Below, piece by piece: positions 1 to 7,745 of a stretch of 13,241 nucleotides of DNA. A program made the translations under genes and the position numbers. How positions within the stretch are numbered: the first letter of the stretch is position 1; every line of letters starts with the position of its first letter. The notes under the pieces were generated by a model that was not told the DNA's origin, did not search any database, and saw nothing but the letters and a program-made list of their open reading frames with translations. The stretch lies in assembly GCA_035495555.1 (NCBI GenBank), contig DATJFQ010000112.1, forward strand, positions 1 to 13,241. The letters are read 5' to 3'. The stretch comes from DATJFQ01 sp035495555 (GTDB lineage: Bacteria > Acidobacteriota > Vicinamibacteria > Vicinamibacterales > 2-12-FULL-66-21).

Positions 1-160
1 GGCTGCCGTCCGCAGAAGCTCTCCTTTCGCCGCCACACGCTGACATTCCATCGCGGGGTCGCACACGATCGCCGCCGGAGCAACCTTGCACGGGCCGACG
101 GCATCCACGCAGATCCCGAAGGCCCGAAGGCCCGAAGGCCCCGAAGCTGATCTCTGTTGC
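1..160. other. Window edge, no supported gene
   Basis: This stretch lies downstream of the GxxExxY gene. On the minus strand one frame reads protein-like from about 108 to the window edge (ICVDAVGPCKVAPAAIVCDP and onward), but it has no ATG, only a possible GTG at 108, and no ribosome binding site. Another minus frame has an ATG at 104 and an arginine-rich product that looks like a shadow. A plus frame is open from 1 to 150 but is also arginine-rich. I cannot choose between these, so no gene is called. The 8-bp tandem repeat at 115-146 is listed separately. Confidence 0.3.
115..146. repeat. 8-bp tandem repeat, UUCG hairpins on minus strand
   Basis: CCCGAAGG is repeated three times in tandem (115-138), followed by a slipped partial copy to 146. 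Read on the minus strand, 15 bases or more after the GxxExxY stop codon, two overlapping units (132-121 and 140-129) read GGCC-TTCG-GGCC. That is a four-pair stem closed by a C(UUCG)G tetraloop, a very stable RNA loop. No T-run follows. It may be a 3' end stabiliser or a weak terminator of the comEC operon, or simply slippage-prone repeat DNA. Confidence 0.5.
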
Positions 161-559
161 TTAGAGAATCACCCGTCGGATGTTGCCCTTCAGCACGGGC
201 GCGTTGAAGTTGACGAGCAAGCCCAGCGGAACTTGCGTCGCCTTCAAGTACGAAAGCAACTGCCTTCGATGAATGTCCTTCAACCGCGGCACGGCTTTCA
301 GTTCGACGATGATGAGACCGGCAACGATCAGATCAATCTTGTGGCCGGGAATCTTCCAGGTCTTGTACGGCACCAGGATACTTTTCTCGCACTCGTATTT
401 GATGCCATTGGAATCGAGCTCGAGACGCACGGCACGTTGATAGATGATTTCCTTGTACCCGGGCCCCAGAGCTCGATGAACCGTGACCACGCAGTCGATA
501 ACCCGATATGCCAGTTCTTCTACCTCCATTGACAGGTTGGATTGGGCTCTGGTCAACAT
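161..559 (-). CDS. GxxExxY family protein (PD-(D/E)XK nuclease-like)
   Basis: This 132-residue protein carries the family name motif as GYKEIIY (residues 34-40). It also has a nuclease-like core: D76 in GHKIDL, then E86-L-K88 in IIVELKAV, as in the PD-(D/E)XK superfamily. The C-terminal LLSYLKAT...GLLVNFN...IRRVIL is typical of the family, and the length is usual. The biological role of the family is not known; nuclease activity is inferred from the fold only. The start is ATG at 559, preceded by a strong GGAGGAG (571-565) five bases away. That site sits inside the last two Glu codons of comEC, so translation is probably coupled. The gene looks AT-richer, with more AAA and ATA codons, than comEC. 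That suggests separate ancestry, since this family is often scattered by transfer. The longer frame that continues upstream to 2047 is an antisense-type shadow inside comEC. Confidence 0.9.
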   Translation of the reverse strand: MLTRAQSNLSMEVEELAYRVIDCVVTVHRALGPGYKEIIYQRAVRLELDSNGIKYECEKSILVPYKTWKIPGHKIDLIVAGLIIVELKAVPRLKDIHRRQLLSYLKATQVPLGLLVNFNAPVLKGNIRRVIL

Positions 560-561
560 GA

Positions 562-3072
562 CTACTCCTCCTTTTTCATAGACCCAGCCGCGGCTGGTGC
601 TCGATACTGAATGGACGCTGTTGTGAGCAGTTCCCTCCTTCCGCTCCACGTCGTCCACATGACGACGATCCGGCCGTCGGTGTCCATGACGATCGCGCCG
701 TCGCGGTCGGTGCGGAAAATGCGAGCGCCGGCGGCGGCGTAGCGGTCCACGACGGCTGGCGCCGGATGACCAAAGGGGTTGCGCCGTCCGGCGCTGAAGA
801 CCACCGCCGCTGGGCGCGACGCGTCGATGAGCGCCGGTGAACTGCTGCCCGCACTGCCATGGTGCGGCGCTTTGACGATCGTCACCGCCGCCGGCTCGAA
901 CTGCACGAACAGCGACCGTTCGACGGTCGCACTGATGTCCCCGGGCAGAATGAACGAGACCTCCCCGACCCGAACGTCGAGCACGATCGAGTCGTCGTTC
1001 CTGACGCGGCGCCGTTCCCAGTCGGGCTCCGGCGGGTTCAGGACGCGGATCGTGGCGGATCCAACGGTCACCGTTTCTCCGGCCCGCACGCGACGCAACG
1101 GAATGCCCGTGTTCGTCGCCGCCGCATGGAGCGCCTCCAGTGGAAGATGCCCTGGAACCGGAACGCCCTCCCAGATGGCCCGCGGCCAGAGCGCTCGAAG
1201 AAGCGGCGGCGCGCCGCCGATGTGATCCGGATCGCCATGCGTGAGCGCGAGAGCGCCCAGCCGGCTGACGCCGAACGCCCAGACGACCGGCAGCGTCACG
1301 CGGCGGCCGAGATCGAACCCGGAGCCCGGCACGCCACCAGCGTCCACAAGCATCGGTTCCGCGCCTGCAGGCCAGACGAGCGTCGAATCTCCCTGCCCCA
1401 CGTCGATGAACACAACCCGCGTCCAGCCCGGCGGCGGCAACGGCACCTGCACTGCCCGCGTCCGCCGCGGCCCGGTCGCAATGACGGCGAGCAACACGAC
1501 CGCGGCGCCAAGTGCGACGACCTTCGCATGCCGTGAACGTGCAAAGACGACAACGGCCCACGCGGAATACCACCCGACGATGAGCCAGCCAGCCGGGGGC
1601 GGCACGTCGCGCACCAGCCACGGAGCGGCGTCCACGAGACGCGCGGATTCGAGCAGCAGCAACGTAGCGACGTGCGCGATCCATCCCAGTGAGGCCGCGA
1701 TGCGGACGGAGACGAACCACGCCGCGGCGGCCGCGAGTCCGGCCGTCTGCACGACGGACATGAGCGGAATCGCGGCGAAGTTCAGAATCAGTCCTGCGGC
1801 GGTGAGCCGCCCGAATAACCGAGCCGACGGTGGAACCAGGGCGATCTCCGCGCACAGCGTCGCCGTCCCGAGCGCAAGCACCGCGTTGCGGATCGTCCAG
1901 ACGAACTGCCAGACCCGCGTACGCTCCTTTCGGGGGATGGGCGCCGGCCGCAGCTTCTCCGCCACGAGGACAATGGCAACGGTCGCGCCGAACGAGAGGA
2001 CGAAGCCGGGATCGGTGACGGATAGCGGCGACGCGACCGCGGCGCATGCGGCCGCAACGCCGACCGCGTTCATCGCCGGCCCGCGGTGATCGAGCACGCG
2101 GCCGGCCAGGAACACGACGCCTGCCAGCGTTGCGCGAGCCACAGAAGGCGCCAGCCCGGCAAGGTATCCGTAGAAGCCAACGAGAGCGATGGCCGCTGCC
2201 GCCGACGAACGCGGCCCCACACCCAGCCAGCGCGCGAGCACCAGCAGCATGACGGTCAGGAGCGCGATATTGCCGCCCGAGATCGCGATGACGTGATACG
2301 TCCCGGCCGCCTGGAGCCGGCGCTCATCGTCTATGAGCAACCCGCTGCGGTCGCCAATCAGAATCGCTGACACCACGCCGGCTGTCCGCGTGCTCCAGCG
2401 GCCGACCGCGTCCGCGATCGCGCGGCGGACGCCACGCCGAACCGCCGCGGCGCATTCATCGATCCAACCCGCCCGCTGTGGCTGGCTTACGAGCGCGGCG
2501 CTCTTGACGGTGCCGAGCAGCACGATGCCGCCGCGGGCGAGACGTTCGCGATCGCTCGGAACGCCGGGATCGTGGTAGTCGATCGGCTCGCGGAGAATGA
2601 CGTCACACGTGATGCGGCGTCCCGCCGTCCAGTCGGGGACGCGCGAGGGCGCGAGCGCACCGGCCACCGTCAGGTGCACCCCGCCTCGAACGGGCAGCGG
2701 ATCCGAAAATACGGAGACGCTCGTCGCATCGAGGGTGAGCGTCACACCGTACGTGGCTGGCGCCGCGTCTTCGCGGATCACGCCCGTGATCCGCCCGACG
2801 GCGTCGGCCGGTTGCGCACGTTCCCAGAGCAGCAGGGATGGAGCGCTGGCGGCGCTCGCGTCGCGCGTGCCCAGGATCGCACCGGCCGCAACGCTTCCCG
2901 CCACGACCGCGGCGACGATCGACAATTCCCTGCCCCGGAGGTAGCCGAACGTCGCAATGAACCAGCTCGCGACGAGCACGCCCGCGCACACGCTCGCCGG
3001 CGCAGGCACGATCGCACCCGTGGCGGCGCCGGCGACGAGCGGGACCGCGAGCCAGGCGGACGGACTCTTCAT
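562..3072 (-). CDS. comEC: ComEC/Rec2 family DNA uptake channel protein
   Basis: ComEC forms the inner-membrane channel that takes up single-stranded transforming DNA. From the ATG at 3072 the product is 836 residues, normal for the three-domain form. An N-terminal membrane segment pair and a DUF4131-like soluble domain come first (about 1-200). The multi-span competence domain follows (about 225-530), with TYHVIAISGGNIA near 258-270, the counterpart of the family's H-x-LAISGLH motif. A C-terminal metallo-beta-lactamase-like domain (about 550-810) has FIDVGQGDS (555-563), THGDPDH (611-617), NDDS and PHHGS (736-740). The metal ligand motif THxDxDH is present as THGDPDH, so the hydrolase site looks intact. 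A TTG at 3111 would add 13 residues; ATG at 3072 gives a better membrane start, though neither has a clear Shine-Dalgarno. Other competence genes are not in view. Confidence 0.93.
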   Translation of the reverse strand: MKSPSAWLAVPLVAGAATGAIVPAPASVCAGVLVASWFIATFGYLRGRELSIVAAVVAGSVAAGAILGTRDASAASAPSLLLWERAQPADAVGRITGVIREDAAPATYGVTLTLDATSVSVFSDPLPVRGGVHLTVAGALAPSRVPDWTAGRRITCDVILREPIDYHDPGVPSDRERLARGGIVLLGTVKSAALVSQPQRAGWIDECAAAVRRGVRRAIADAVGRWSTRTAGVVSAILIGDRSGLLIDDERRLQAAGTYHVIAISGGNIALLTVMLLVLARWLGVGPRSSAAAAIALVGFYGYLAGLAPSVARATLAGVVFLAGRVLDHRGPAMNAVGVAAACAAVASPLSVTDPGFVLSFGATVAIVLVAEKLRPAPIPRKERTRVWQFVWTIRNAVLALGTATLCAEIALVPPSARLFGRLTAAGLILNFAAIPLMSVVQTAGLAAAAAWFVSVRIAASLGWIAHVATLLLLESARLVDAAPWLVRDVPPPAGWLIVGWYSAWAVVVFARSRHAKVVALGAAVVLLAVIATGPRRTRAVQVPLPPPGWTRVVFIDVGQGDSTLVWPAGAEPMLVDAGGVPGSGFDLGRRVTLPVVWAFGVSRLGALALTHGDPDHIGGAPPLLRALWPRAIWEGVPVPGHLPLEALHAAATNTGIPLRRVRAGETVTVGSATIRVLNPPEPDWERRRVRNDDSIVLDVRVGEVSFILPGDISATVERSLFVQFEPAAVTIVKAPHHGSAGSSSPALIDASRPAAVVFSAGRRNPFGHPAPAVVDRYAAAGARIFRTDRDGAIVMDTDGRIVVMWTTWSGRRELLTTASIQYRAPAAAGSMKKEE
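565..571 (-). promoter_or_regulatory. Shine-Dalgarno inside comEC stop region
   Basis: GGAGGAG on the minus strand is formed by the final two Glu codons of comEC, directly before its TAG stop (564-562). It is spaced five bases from the ATG of the GxxExxY gene. It fixes the start of that gene and implies translational coupling. It is the strongest ribosome binding site in the window. Confidence 0.85.
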
Positions 3073-3372
3073 GCAACGGGAGAGACACAACCGAGGAGAC
3101 GGGAGACGCAAACCGACGGAAGCGCGCGGACACGCCTAAATCACTGAAACGCCAGTCACCGACCGAGAAGATGACGGTTGCAGTGGGCCATCGGCGGGGC
3201 AGGACCGGGGGGATCGCGCCGCGAGGTACTCAATTTCAGCGCCCCTGACCGGACGCGACATCGGCGAAATCCGCGCACCCCGCGCGAAACCGGGAGGCGT
3301 CGCGCGACACGAAGCGCAGGTGATCGTGTGATCGCGTATCCGGCGTGAGTCCTGTTACTGTCGTGGGCGTTG
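3073..3372. other. Divergent intergenic region
   Basis: This 300-bp gap separates the divergent starts of comEC and the APC permease, so it should hold both promoters, but I see no convincing -35/-10 pair. An imperfect direct repeat (CGGGAGAGACACAACCGA at 3077-3094 and CGGGAGACGCAAACCGA at 3100-3116) lies just before comEC. CACCCCGCGCGAA at 3276-3288 is identical to bases 10417-10429 of the small hairpin repeat upstream of the binding-protein gene. Open frames here are arginine-rich shadows. Confidence 0.4.
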
Positions 3373-4728
3373 ATGCAGCCCCACCTCGATCGCGGCATGG
3401 GCCTGCTGCAGGCCACCGCGACGAACATGCTCGCGATGATCGGGGTCGGGCCGTTCCTGACGATCCCGTTCATGGTGACCGCGATGGGCGGCCCCCACAT
3501 CCTGTATGCCTGGACGGCGGGGCTCGTGCTCGCGCTGTGTGATGGCCTCGTGTTTGCCCAATTCGGCGCCGCCCTGCCCGGTTCAGGCGGCCCGTACCTG
3601 TATCTTCGCGAAGCGTACAAACCGTTTGGCTTCGGCCGCCTTCTCTCGTTCCTCTTCATCTTCCAGACGATCGCCATCGGACCACTTGGTGTGGCCAGCG
3701 GCGCGGTGGGGTTCGCCGACTATCTCGGGTTCTCGTGGACCACGATGCCGCCTGCCGCCCACCACGCGATAGCCGCGGCCGTGTGCGTGCTGATGACTGC
3801 GCTTCTGTACCGCCACATCAGCGGCGTCGGCCGGTTTTCGGTGGTGTTGCTCAGCATCGTCCTCGTCACGGTCGGATGGGTGATCGTCGTCGGGCTGTTC
3901 AGATTTTCGCCGTCGCAGGCGTTCGCGTACTCCGACAAGGCGTTCGTGTTCGACCGCTCGTTTTTCCTCACGCTGGGCGCCGCGTCGATTCTGGCCATGT
4001 ACGACTACGGCGGCTACAACCAGATCTGCAACATCGGGGAGGAAGTGAGGTCGCCCGACAAGACGATCCCCCGCGCGATACTCGTTTCGATCATCGCGGT
4101 CGCGCTGCTTTACATGCTGATGGGAACCGTGATCATCGGCGTCATCCCATGGCAGGACGCAGCGAAAACACGAACGATCGCCTCGATGTTCATCGAGCGT
4201 ACCTTCAGCGACCCAGGACGCGGGCACGTGGCGGGGCTCGTGATGATGGGGCTCATCCTCTTCGTGACCGCGTCGTCGCTGTATTCAGTGATCCTGGGGT
4301 ACTCGCGGATTCCGTTTGCCGCAGCGCGCGATGGTCAGTTCTTCGCGGTGTTCGCGAGAGTCCATCCGACGAAGCACTTCCCCTACGTGTCGTTGATCAC
4401 CATAGGCGCGCTCGCGATCCCGTTCTGTTTTCTGAGCCTCGGACAGATTGTGAACTGGCTGATTCAGGTCCAGGTCTTCACGCAGTTCGTGTGGCAGTGC
4501 GCCGGAGTGATTCTGCTGCGACGGTATCGAACAGATATCCCGCAGCCATTCACGATGTGGTTGTATCCAGTGCCTGCCATCGTCTCGGGCGCGCTGTGGG
4601 TGTACGTGTTCGTGAGCGGGCCGGTGGGCGGGATGATCTTTTCCGCAGGCTTCCTCGCGGCCGGAGTCGCCGCCTACTACGGTTTTCATCTCTCGAAGCA
4701 GGATGACGCGGGCGGCCGTCTAGCCTGA
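3373..4728 (+). CDS. APC superfamily amino acid permease
   Basis: This 451-residue polytopic membrane protein has about 11-12 hydrophobic spans. The N-terminus HLDRGMGLLQATATNMLAMIG with GVGPFLTIP (about 24-32) is the first-helix pattern of the amino acid-polyamine-organocation superfamily, where unwound Gly-rich helix 1 binds substrate. GEEVRSPDKTIPRAIL (222-237) is the conserved loop motif after helix 6. It should transport an amino acid or amine with protons or by exchange; the substrate cannot be read from sequence. ATG at 3373 is chosen; an in-frame TTG directly before it adds one codon, and a stop at 3346 rules out a long extension. No strong Shine-Dalgarno is seen. It stands alone: comEC is divergent upstream and iolD converges downstream, so it is probably monocistronic and unrelated to the cyclitol genes. 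Confidence 0.88.
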   Translation: MQPHLDRGMGLLQATATNMLAMIGVGPFLTIPFMVTAMGGPHILYAWTAGLVLALCDGLVFAQFGAALPGSGGPYLYLREAYKPFGFGRLLSFLFIFQTIAIGPLGVASGAVGFADYLGFSWTTMPPAAHHAIAAAVCVLMTALLYRHISGVGRFSVVLLSIVLVTVGWVIVVGLFRFSPSQAFAYSDKAFVFDRSFFLTLGAASILAMYDYGGYNQICNIGEEVRSPDKTIPRAILVSIIAVALLYMLMGTVIIGVIPWQDAAKTRTIASMFIERTFSDPGRGHVAGLVMMGLILFVTASSLYSVILGYSRIPFAAARDGQFFAVFARVHPTKHFPYVSLITIGALAIPFCFLSLGQIVNWLIQVQVFTQFVWQCAGVILLRRYRTDIPQPFTMWLYPVPAIVSGALWVYVFVSGPVGGMIFSAGFLAAGVAAYYGFHLSKQDDAGGRLA

Positions 4729-4902
4729 GCGCCCGATTGGCTGCTGCGAAACAAGCGCGCTTGCGGGTGGCCGCGAACGGGGCGCCCCGTCGATCGCGAG
4801 GCGCGTCCCTCGTCACTGTCTTTTTCGCGCCGAGGATCGGTGGGGCTGTTCGCGGACGGGACCCGTTCCAGCGCTCCAGTTTCGTTCGGCCAACGCCGGC
4901 CA
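4729..4902. other. Convergent intergenic region with palindromes
   Basis: This gap lies between the converging 3' ends of the permease and iolD. It holds two perfect palindromes, CAAGCGCGCTTG (4752-4763) and ACGGGGCGCCCCGT (4777-4790). A weak plus-strand hairpin CGAGG/CCTCG (4797-4801, 4808-4812) is followed eight bases later by TTTTT (4821-4825). Together they could end transcription of the permease, but none is a textbook terminator. I see no good minus-strand terminator for iolD. Confidence 0.4.
4777..4790. repeat. Perfect 14-bp palindrome
   Basis: ACGGGGCGCCCCGT is fully self-complementary and lies between convergent gene ends. The same outer arms, ACGGGG and CCCCGT, close a larger hairpin at 12731-12767, so it may be a minimal member of the same GC-rich hairpin family. 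It has no spacer, so as RNA it would need to open a loop from the central bases. Confidence 0.5.
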
Positions 4903-6771
4903 CTATACGAACCAGCGCTGCTTCTTTCGCGCAGCTTCGTACTCGGCTCGCGCGCGATTCACAGAGCCCTGCTCGGAGACTTCGGACACCGGCACGTCCC
5001 ACCAGCAACCGTGCCCGGGGACGCGCGCCGTCGGGTCGACCGGCACGTAGACGACCGCCGTGCGATCAGCGCTCTGCGCCTTTTCGAGAGCCTGTTCGAG
5101 CGATGCGCGATCGGAGGCGCGGAAGACGCGAGCGCCAAGCGACTCGGCGTTGGTGGCGAGATCCACGGGAAGTGCCGTTCCATCGAGACGCCCCGTCTGC
5201 TGGCTCCGGTAGCGGTAGTTGGTCCCGAAGCCGCCCGAGCCCACCGATCGCGACAGCGCGCCGATACTCGCAAACCCGCCGCTGTCGACGAGGACGATGA
5301 TCAGCTTGTAGCCTTCCTGGACCGACGTGACAATCTCCTGGGCCATCATCAGATAGGAACCGTCGCCGACCATCACGTAAACGTCGCGATCCGGATTTGC
5401 CATCTTCACGCCGAGGCCGCCGGCGATCTCGTACCCCATGCAGGAATAGCCGTACTCGAGGTGATAACCCTTGGAGTCGCGCGCTTTCCACAGCTTGTGC
5501 AGTTCCCCGGGCAGGCTGCCGGCGGCGCATACGACAACGTCCTTCGGCGCCGACTTCTCATTGACGATGCCGATGACTTCGGCCTGGGTCAGGACGTCAC
5601 CACCCTGGGGTGCCGTGAGGCGGGCGGCTTCCTTCTGCCACTCGTCCCGCAGCCGGGCGATCTTCTGGCCGTACTCCGTTGACGTGCGAAAGCCCTTCAG
5701 CGACTCGCGTAATTGCTGCAGCGCAACGCGCGCGTCGGCGACCACCGGAATAGCGGCTTGCTTGAACGCGTCGATTGCAGCGACGTTGACGTTGATGAAT
5801 CGGACGTCCGCGTCCTGGAAGGCCGACTTCGATGCCGTCGTGAAATCCGTGAGGCGACAGCCGATGGAGATGACGAGATCGGCTTCACGCGCGATCGCAT
5901 TCGCGGCCGACGTGCCCGTCACGCCGACTGCTCCCAGACTCATCGGGTGATCCCACGTCAGCGATCCCTTGCCGGCCTGCGTCTCCCCGACAGGGACACC
6001 GAACTCGGTCGCGAACGCCTCCAACGCCGGCGCCGCGTCGCTGTACAACACGCCGCCCCCCGCAATGATCAGCGGCCTCTTCGATGCGCGGATCCATGCG
6101 GCCGCACGCTGGAGCGACTCCGCGTCCGCCGGCGCGCGCGGAATCGTCCATGTCCGCTCACGGAAGAAGTGCGCCGGATACTCGAACGCCTCGGCCTGCA
6201 CGTCCTGCGGGAGCGCGAGCGTGACCGCGCCGGTATCCGCCGGGGACGTCAGTACACGCATCGCCTCTGGCAGCGCCGTGAGGATCTGCTCGGGGCGGTT
6301 GATGCGATCCCAATACCGCGAGATCGGCGCGAAGCAATCGTTGACGGAGACCTCCTGCGTCGCAGAGGACTCGAGTTGCTGCAGGACCGGCGCCGGCAGT
6401 CGGTTCGCGAAGATATCTCCCGGCAGCAGGAGCACGGGGACGCGATTGATCGTCGCGCCGGCAGCGCCCGTCACCATATTCGTCGCGCCGGGTCCGATCG
6501 AGGTCGTGCACGCCATCGCCCGCATGCGGTTGTGCATTTTCGCGAAGGCCGCCGCCGTGTGCACCATTGCCTGTTCGTTGCGGCACTGGTAATAGCGAAG
6601 TGCATCCGACATCTGATCGAGGGCCTGCGCGACGCCCGCCACATTCCCGTGGCCAAAAATGCCGAACACGCCGCCAAAGAACGGCTGGCGCACGCCGTCG
6701 CGTTCGGAATACTGGGCGCCCATGAACCGCACGAGCGCCTGCGCCATCGTCAATCGGACCGTTTCCGCCAT
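4903..6771 (-). CDS. iolD: 3D-(3,5/4)-trihydroxycyclohexane-1,2-dione hydrolase IolD
   Basis: IolD is a thiamine diphosphate (ThDP) enzyme that opens the cyclohexanedione ring in myo-inositol catabolism to give 5-deoxy-glucuronate. The 622-residue length is usual. The N-terminal ThDP domain has FGIFGHGNVAGVAQAL and the activating Glu in NEQAMVHTAAAFAK (E66). The central domain is followed by the C-terminal pyrophosphate domain, with VGDGSYLMM (D470) and VDSGGFASIGALSRSVGSGG. In most ThDP enzymes the residue 27 after the GDG aspartate is Asn, which binds the metal; here it is Ser (S497), while the Gly at +29 is kept. GHGCWWDVPV near the C-terminus is characteristic of IolD. The ATG at 6771 has no Shine-Dalgarno; a TTGAGC-17-TACCGT promoter-like pair ends six bases before it. 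It is divergent from the IolE-like gene, which supports an inositol role. Confidence 0.92.
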   Translation of the reverse strand: MAETVRLTMAQALVRFMGAQYSERDGVRQPFFGGVFGIFGHGNVAGVAQALDQMSDALRYYQCRNEQAMVHTAAAFAKMHNRMRAMACTTSIGPGATNMVTGAAGATINRVPVLLLPGDIFANRLPAPVLQQLESSATQEVSVNDCFAPISRYWDRINRPEQILTALPEAMRVLTSPADTGAVTLALPQDVQAEAFEYPAHFFRERTWTIPRAPADAESLQRAAAWIRASKRPLIIAGGGVLYSDAAPALEAFATEFGVPVGETQAGKGSLTWDHPMSLGAVGVTGTSAANAIAREADLVISIGCRLTDFTTASKSAFQDADVRFINVNVAAIDAFKQAAIPVVADARVALQQLRESLKGFRTSTEYGQKIARLRDEWQKEAARLTAPQGGDVLTQAEVIGIVNEKSAPKDVVVCAAGSLPGELHKLWKARDSKGYHLEYGYSCMGYEIAGGLGVKMANPDRDVYVMVGDGSYLMMAQEIVTSVQEGYKLIIVLVDSGGFASIGALSRSVGSGGFGTNYRYRSQQTGRLDGTALPVDLATNAESLGARVFRASDRASLEQALEKAQSADRTAVVYVPVDPTARVPGHGCWWDVPVSEVSEQGSVNRARAEYEAARKKQRWFV

Positions 6772-6839
6772 GCCGCAACGGTATCAGGCCGGCCGATGCG
6801 GCTCAAGCGCAGCATGCGATTGCGATAACATCACGGTCG
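6772..6839. promoter_or_regulatory. Divergent iolD / iolE-like promoter region
   Basis: These 68 bp separate two divergent start codons, so both promoters are expected here. On the minus strand TTGAGC (6806-6801) and TACCGT (6783-6778) are spaced by exactly 17 bases, and the second ends six bases before the iolD ATG. On the plus strand TAACAT (6826-6831) lies eight bases before the iolE-like ATG, within TGCGATTGCGATAACAT. A GGCCGGCC palindrome (6787-6794) and a TGCGAT direct repeat (6815-6826) could be regulator contacts. The promoter calls are pattern matches only. Confidence 0.4.
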
Positions 6840-7736
6840 ATGCATATCGCCAACGCTCCCTGTTCGTGGGGCATCCTTGAATTCGAAGAGACCGCCGAGC
6901 GCTCCTCCGGCTATTCGAAGGTCCTCGACGAGATCGCCGCGACCGGTTACAGCGGCACCGAACTGGGCGACTGGGGCTTCATGCCGACGGACCCGCACCA
7001 GCTCCGCGCCGAGCTCGAGCGCCGCACGCTCACCATGCTCGGAGCGTTCGTGCCGATCAAGCTCGCCAGTGAACCTGCGCACGCGCCGGGAATCGAGACG
7101 GCCGTCCGGACCGCGAAGCTCCTGGCGGCGACTGGCGCGTCGCCAGTGCTCGTGCTGGCCGATGATTCGGGCACGGACGCCAACCGCATCGCGCGGGCAG
7201 GACGGATTATCAAAGCTGACAGCCTGTCGAGTGACGAGTGGTCCACCTTTGCGCGCGGTGCCGAAGCCGTCGCCCGCGCCGTCCGCGACGAAACGGGCCT
7301 GCGGACGGTGTTTCATCCGCACTGCGCCGGCTTCATCGAGACGCCGTGGGAGATTGACGAGCTGATGCGCCGCACCGATCCGTCGCTTCTGGGCCTCTGT
7401 TACGACACGGGCCACATCTCCTTCGGCGGCGGCGATCCCATGAAGGTCCTGCAGGCGTATATGTCGCGCATCTGGCACGTGCACTTCAAGGACTTCAACC
7501 CGGACGCGTTCGCGCAGACCCGCGCGCAATCGCTCGACTACACCGGCGCGATTCGCCTCGGCATCTTCTGCGAGCTGGGTGAGGGCAACGTGGACTTCCC
7601 TTCGGTTCTTCAGGAACTGAAAGGCGCACACTACGACGGCTGGATCGTGGTCGAACAGGATGTGCTTCCGGGAATGGGAGCACCAGCCGAGAGTGCTCGT
7701 CGTAATCGAGAGTATTTGAAAACGCTCGGCGTATAG
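6840..7736 (+). CDS. iolE: IolE-like inosose dehydratase / TIM-barrel sugar isomerase family
   Basis: This 298-residue AP-endonuclease-2/xylose-isomerase-like TIM barrel probably dehydrates 2-keto-myo-inositol to the diketone used by IolD. Family patterns include IANAPCSWGILEFEE at the start and HPHCAGFIETPWEID (159-173). GLCYDTGHISFGGGDP (185-200) carries D189 and H192, and WHVHFKD spans 212-218. The C-terminal GWIVVEQDVLPGMG (267-280) and SARRNREYLKTLGV follow. The Glu, Asp and His residues in these strands are the likely metal ligands. The VVEQDVLPGMG end is the part most like IolE; a related epimerase of the same family cannot be excluded. It starts 68 bp from iolD on the opposite strand and precedes the ABC importer genes in the same direction. 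The ATG at 6840 has no Shine-Dalgarno, and a TAACAT lies eight bases upstream. Confidence 0.8.
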   Translation: MHIANAPCSWGILEFEETAERSSGYSKVLDEIAATGYSGTELGDWGFMPTDPHQLRAELERRTLTMLGAFVPIKLASEPAHAPGIETAVRTAKLLAATGASPVLVLADDSGTDANRIARAGRIIKADSLSSDEWSTFARGAEAVARAVRDETGLRTVFHPHCAGFIETPWEIDELMRRTDPSLLGLCYDTGHISFGGGDPMKVLQAYMSRIWHVHFKDFNPDAFAQTRAQSLDYTGAIRLGIFCELGEGNVDFPSVLQELKGAHYDGWIVVEQDVLPGMGAPAESARRNREYLKTLGV

Positions 7737-7745
7737 GGACTCGCG

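Noticed and set aside
5713..6828. Plus-strand open frame of 371 codons across iolD
   Set aside because: It is antisense to a clear IolD, arginine-rich with no recognisable domain, and explained by high GC lowering stop frequency.
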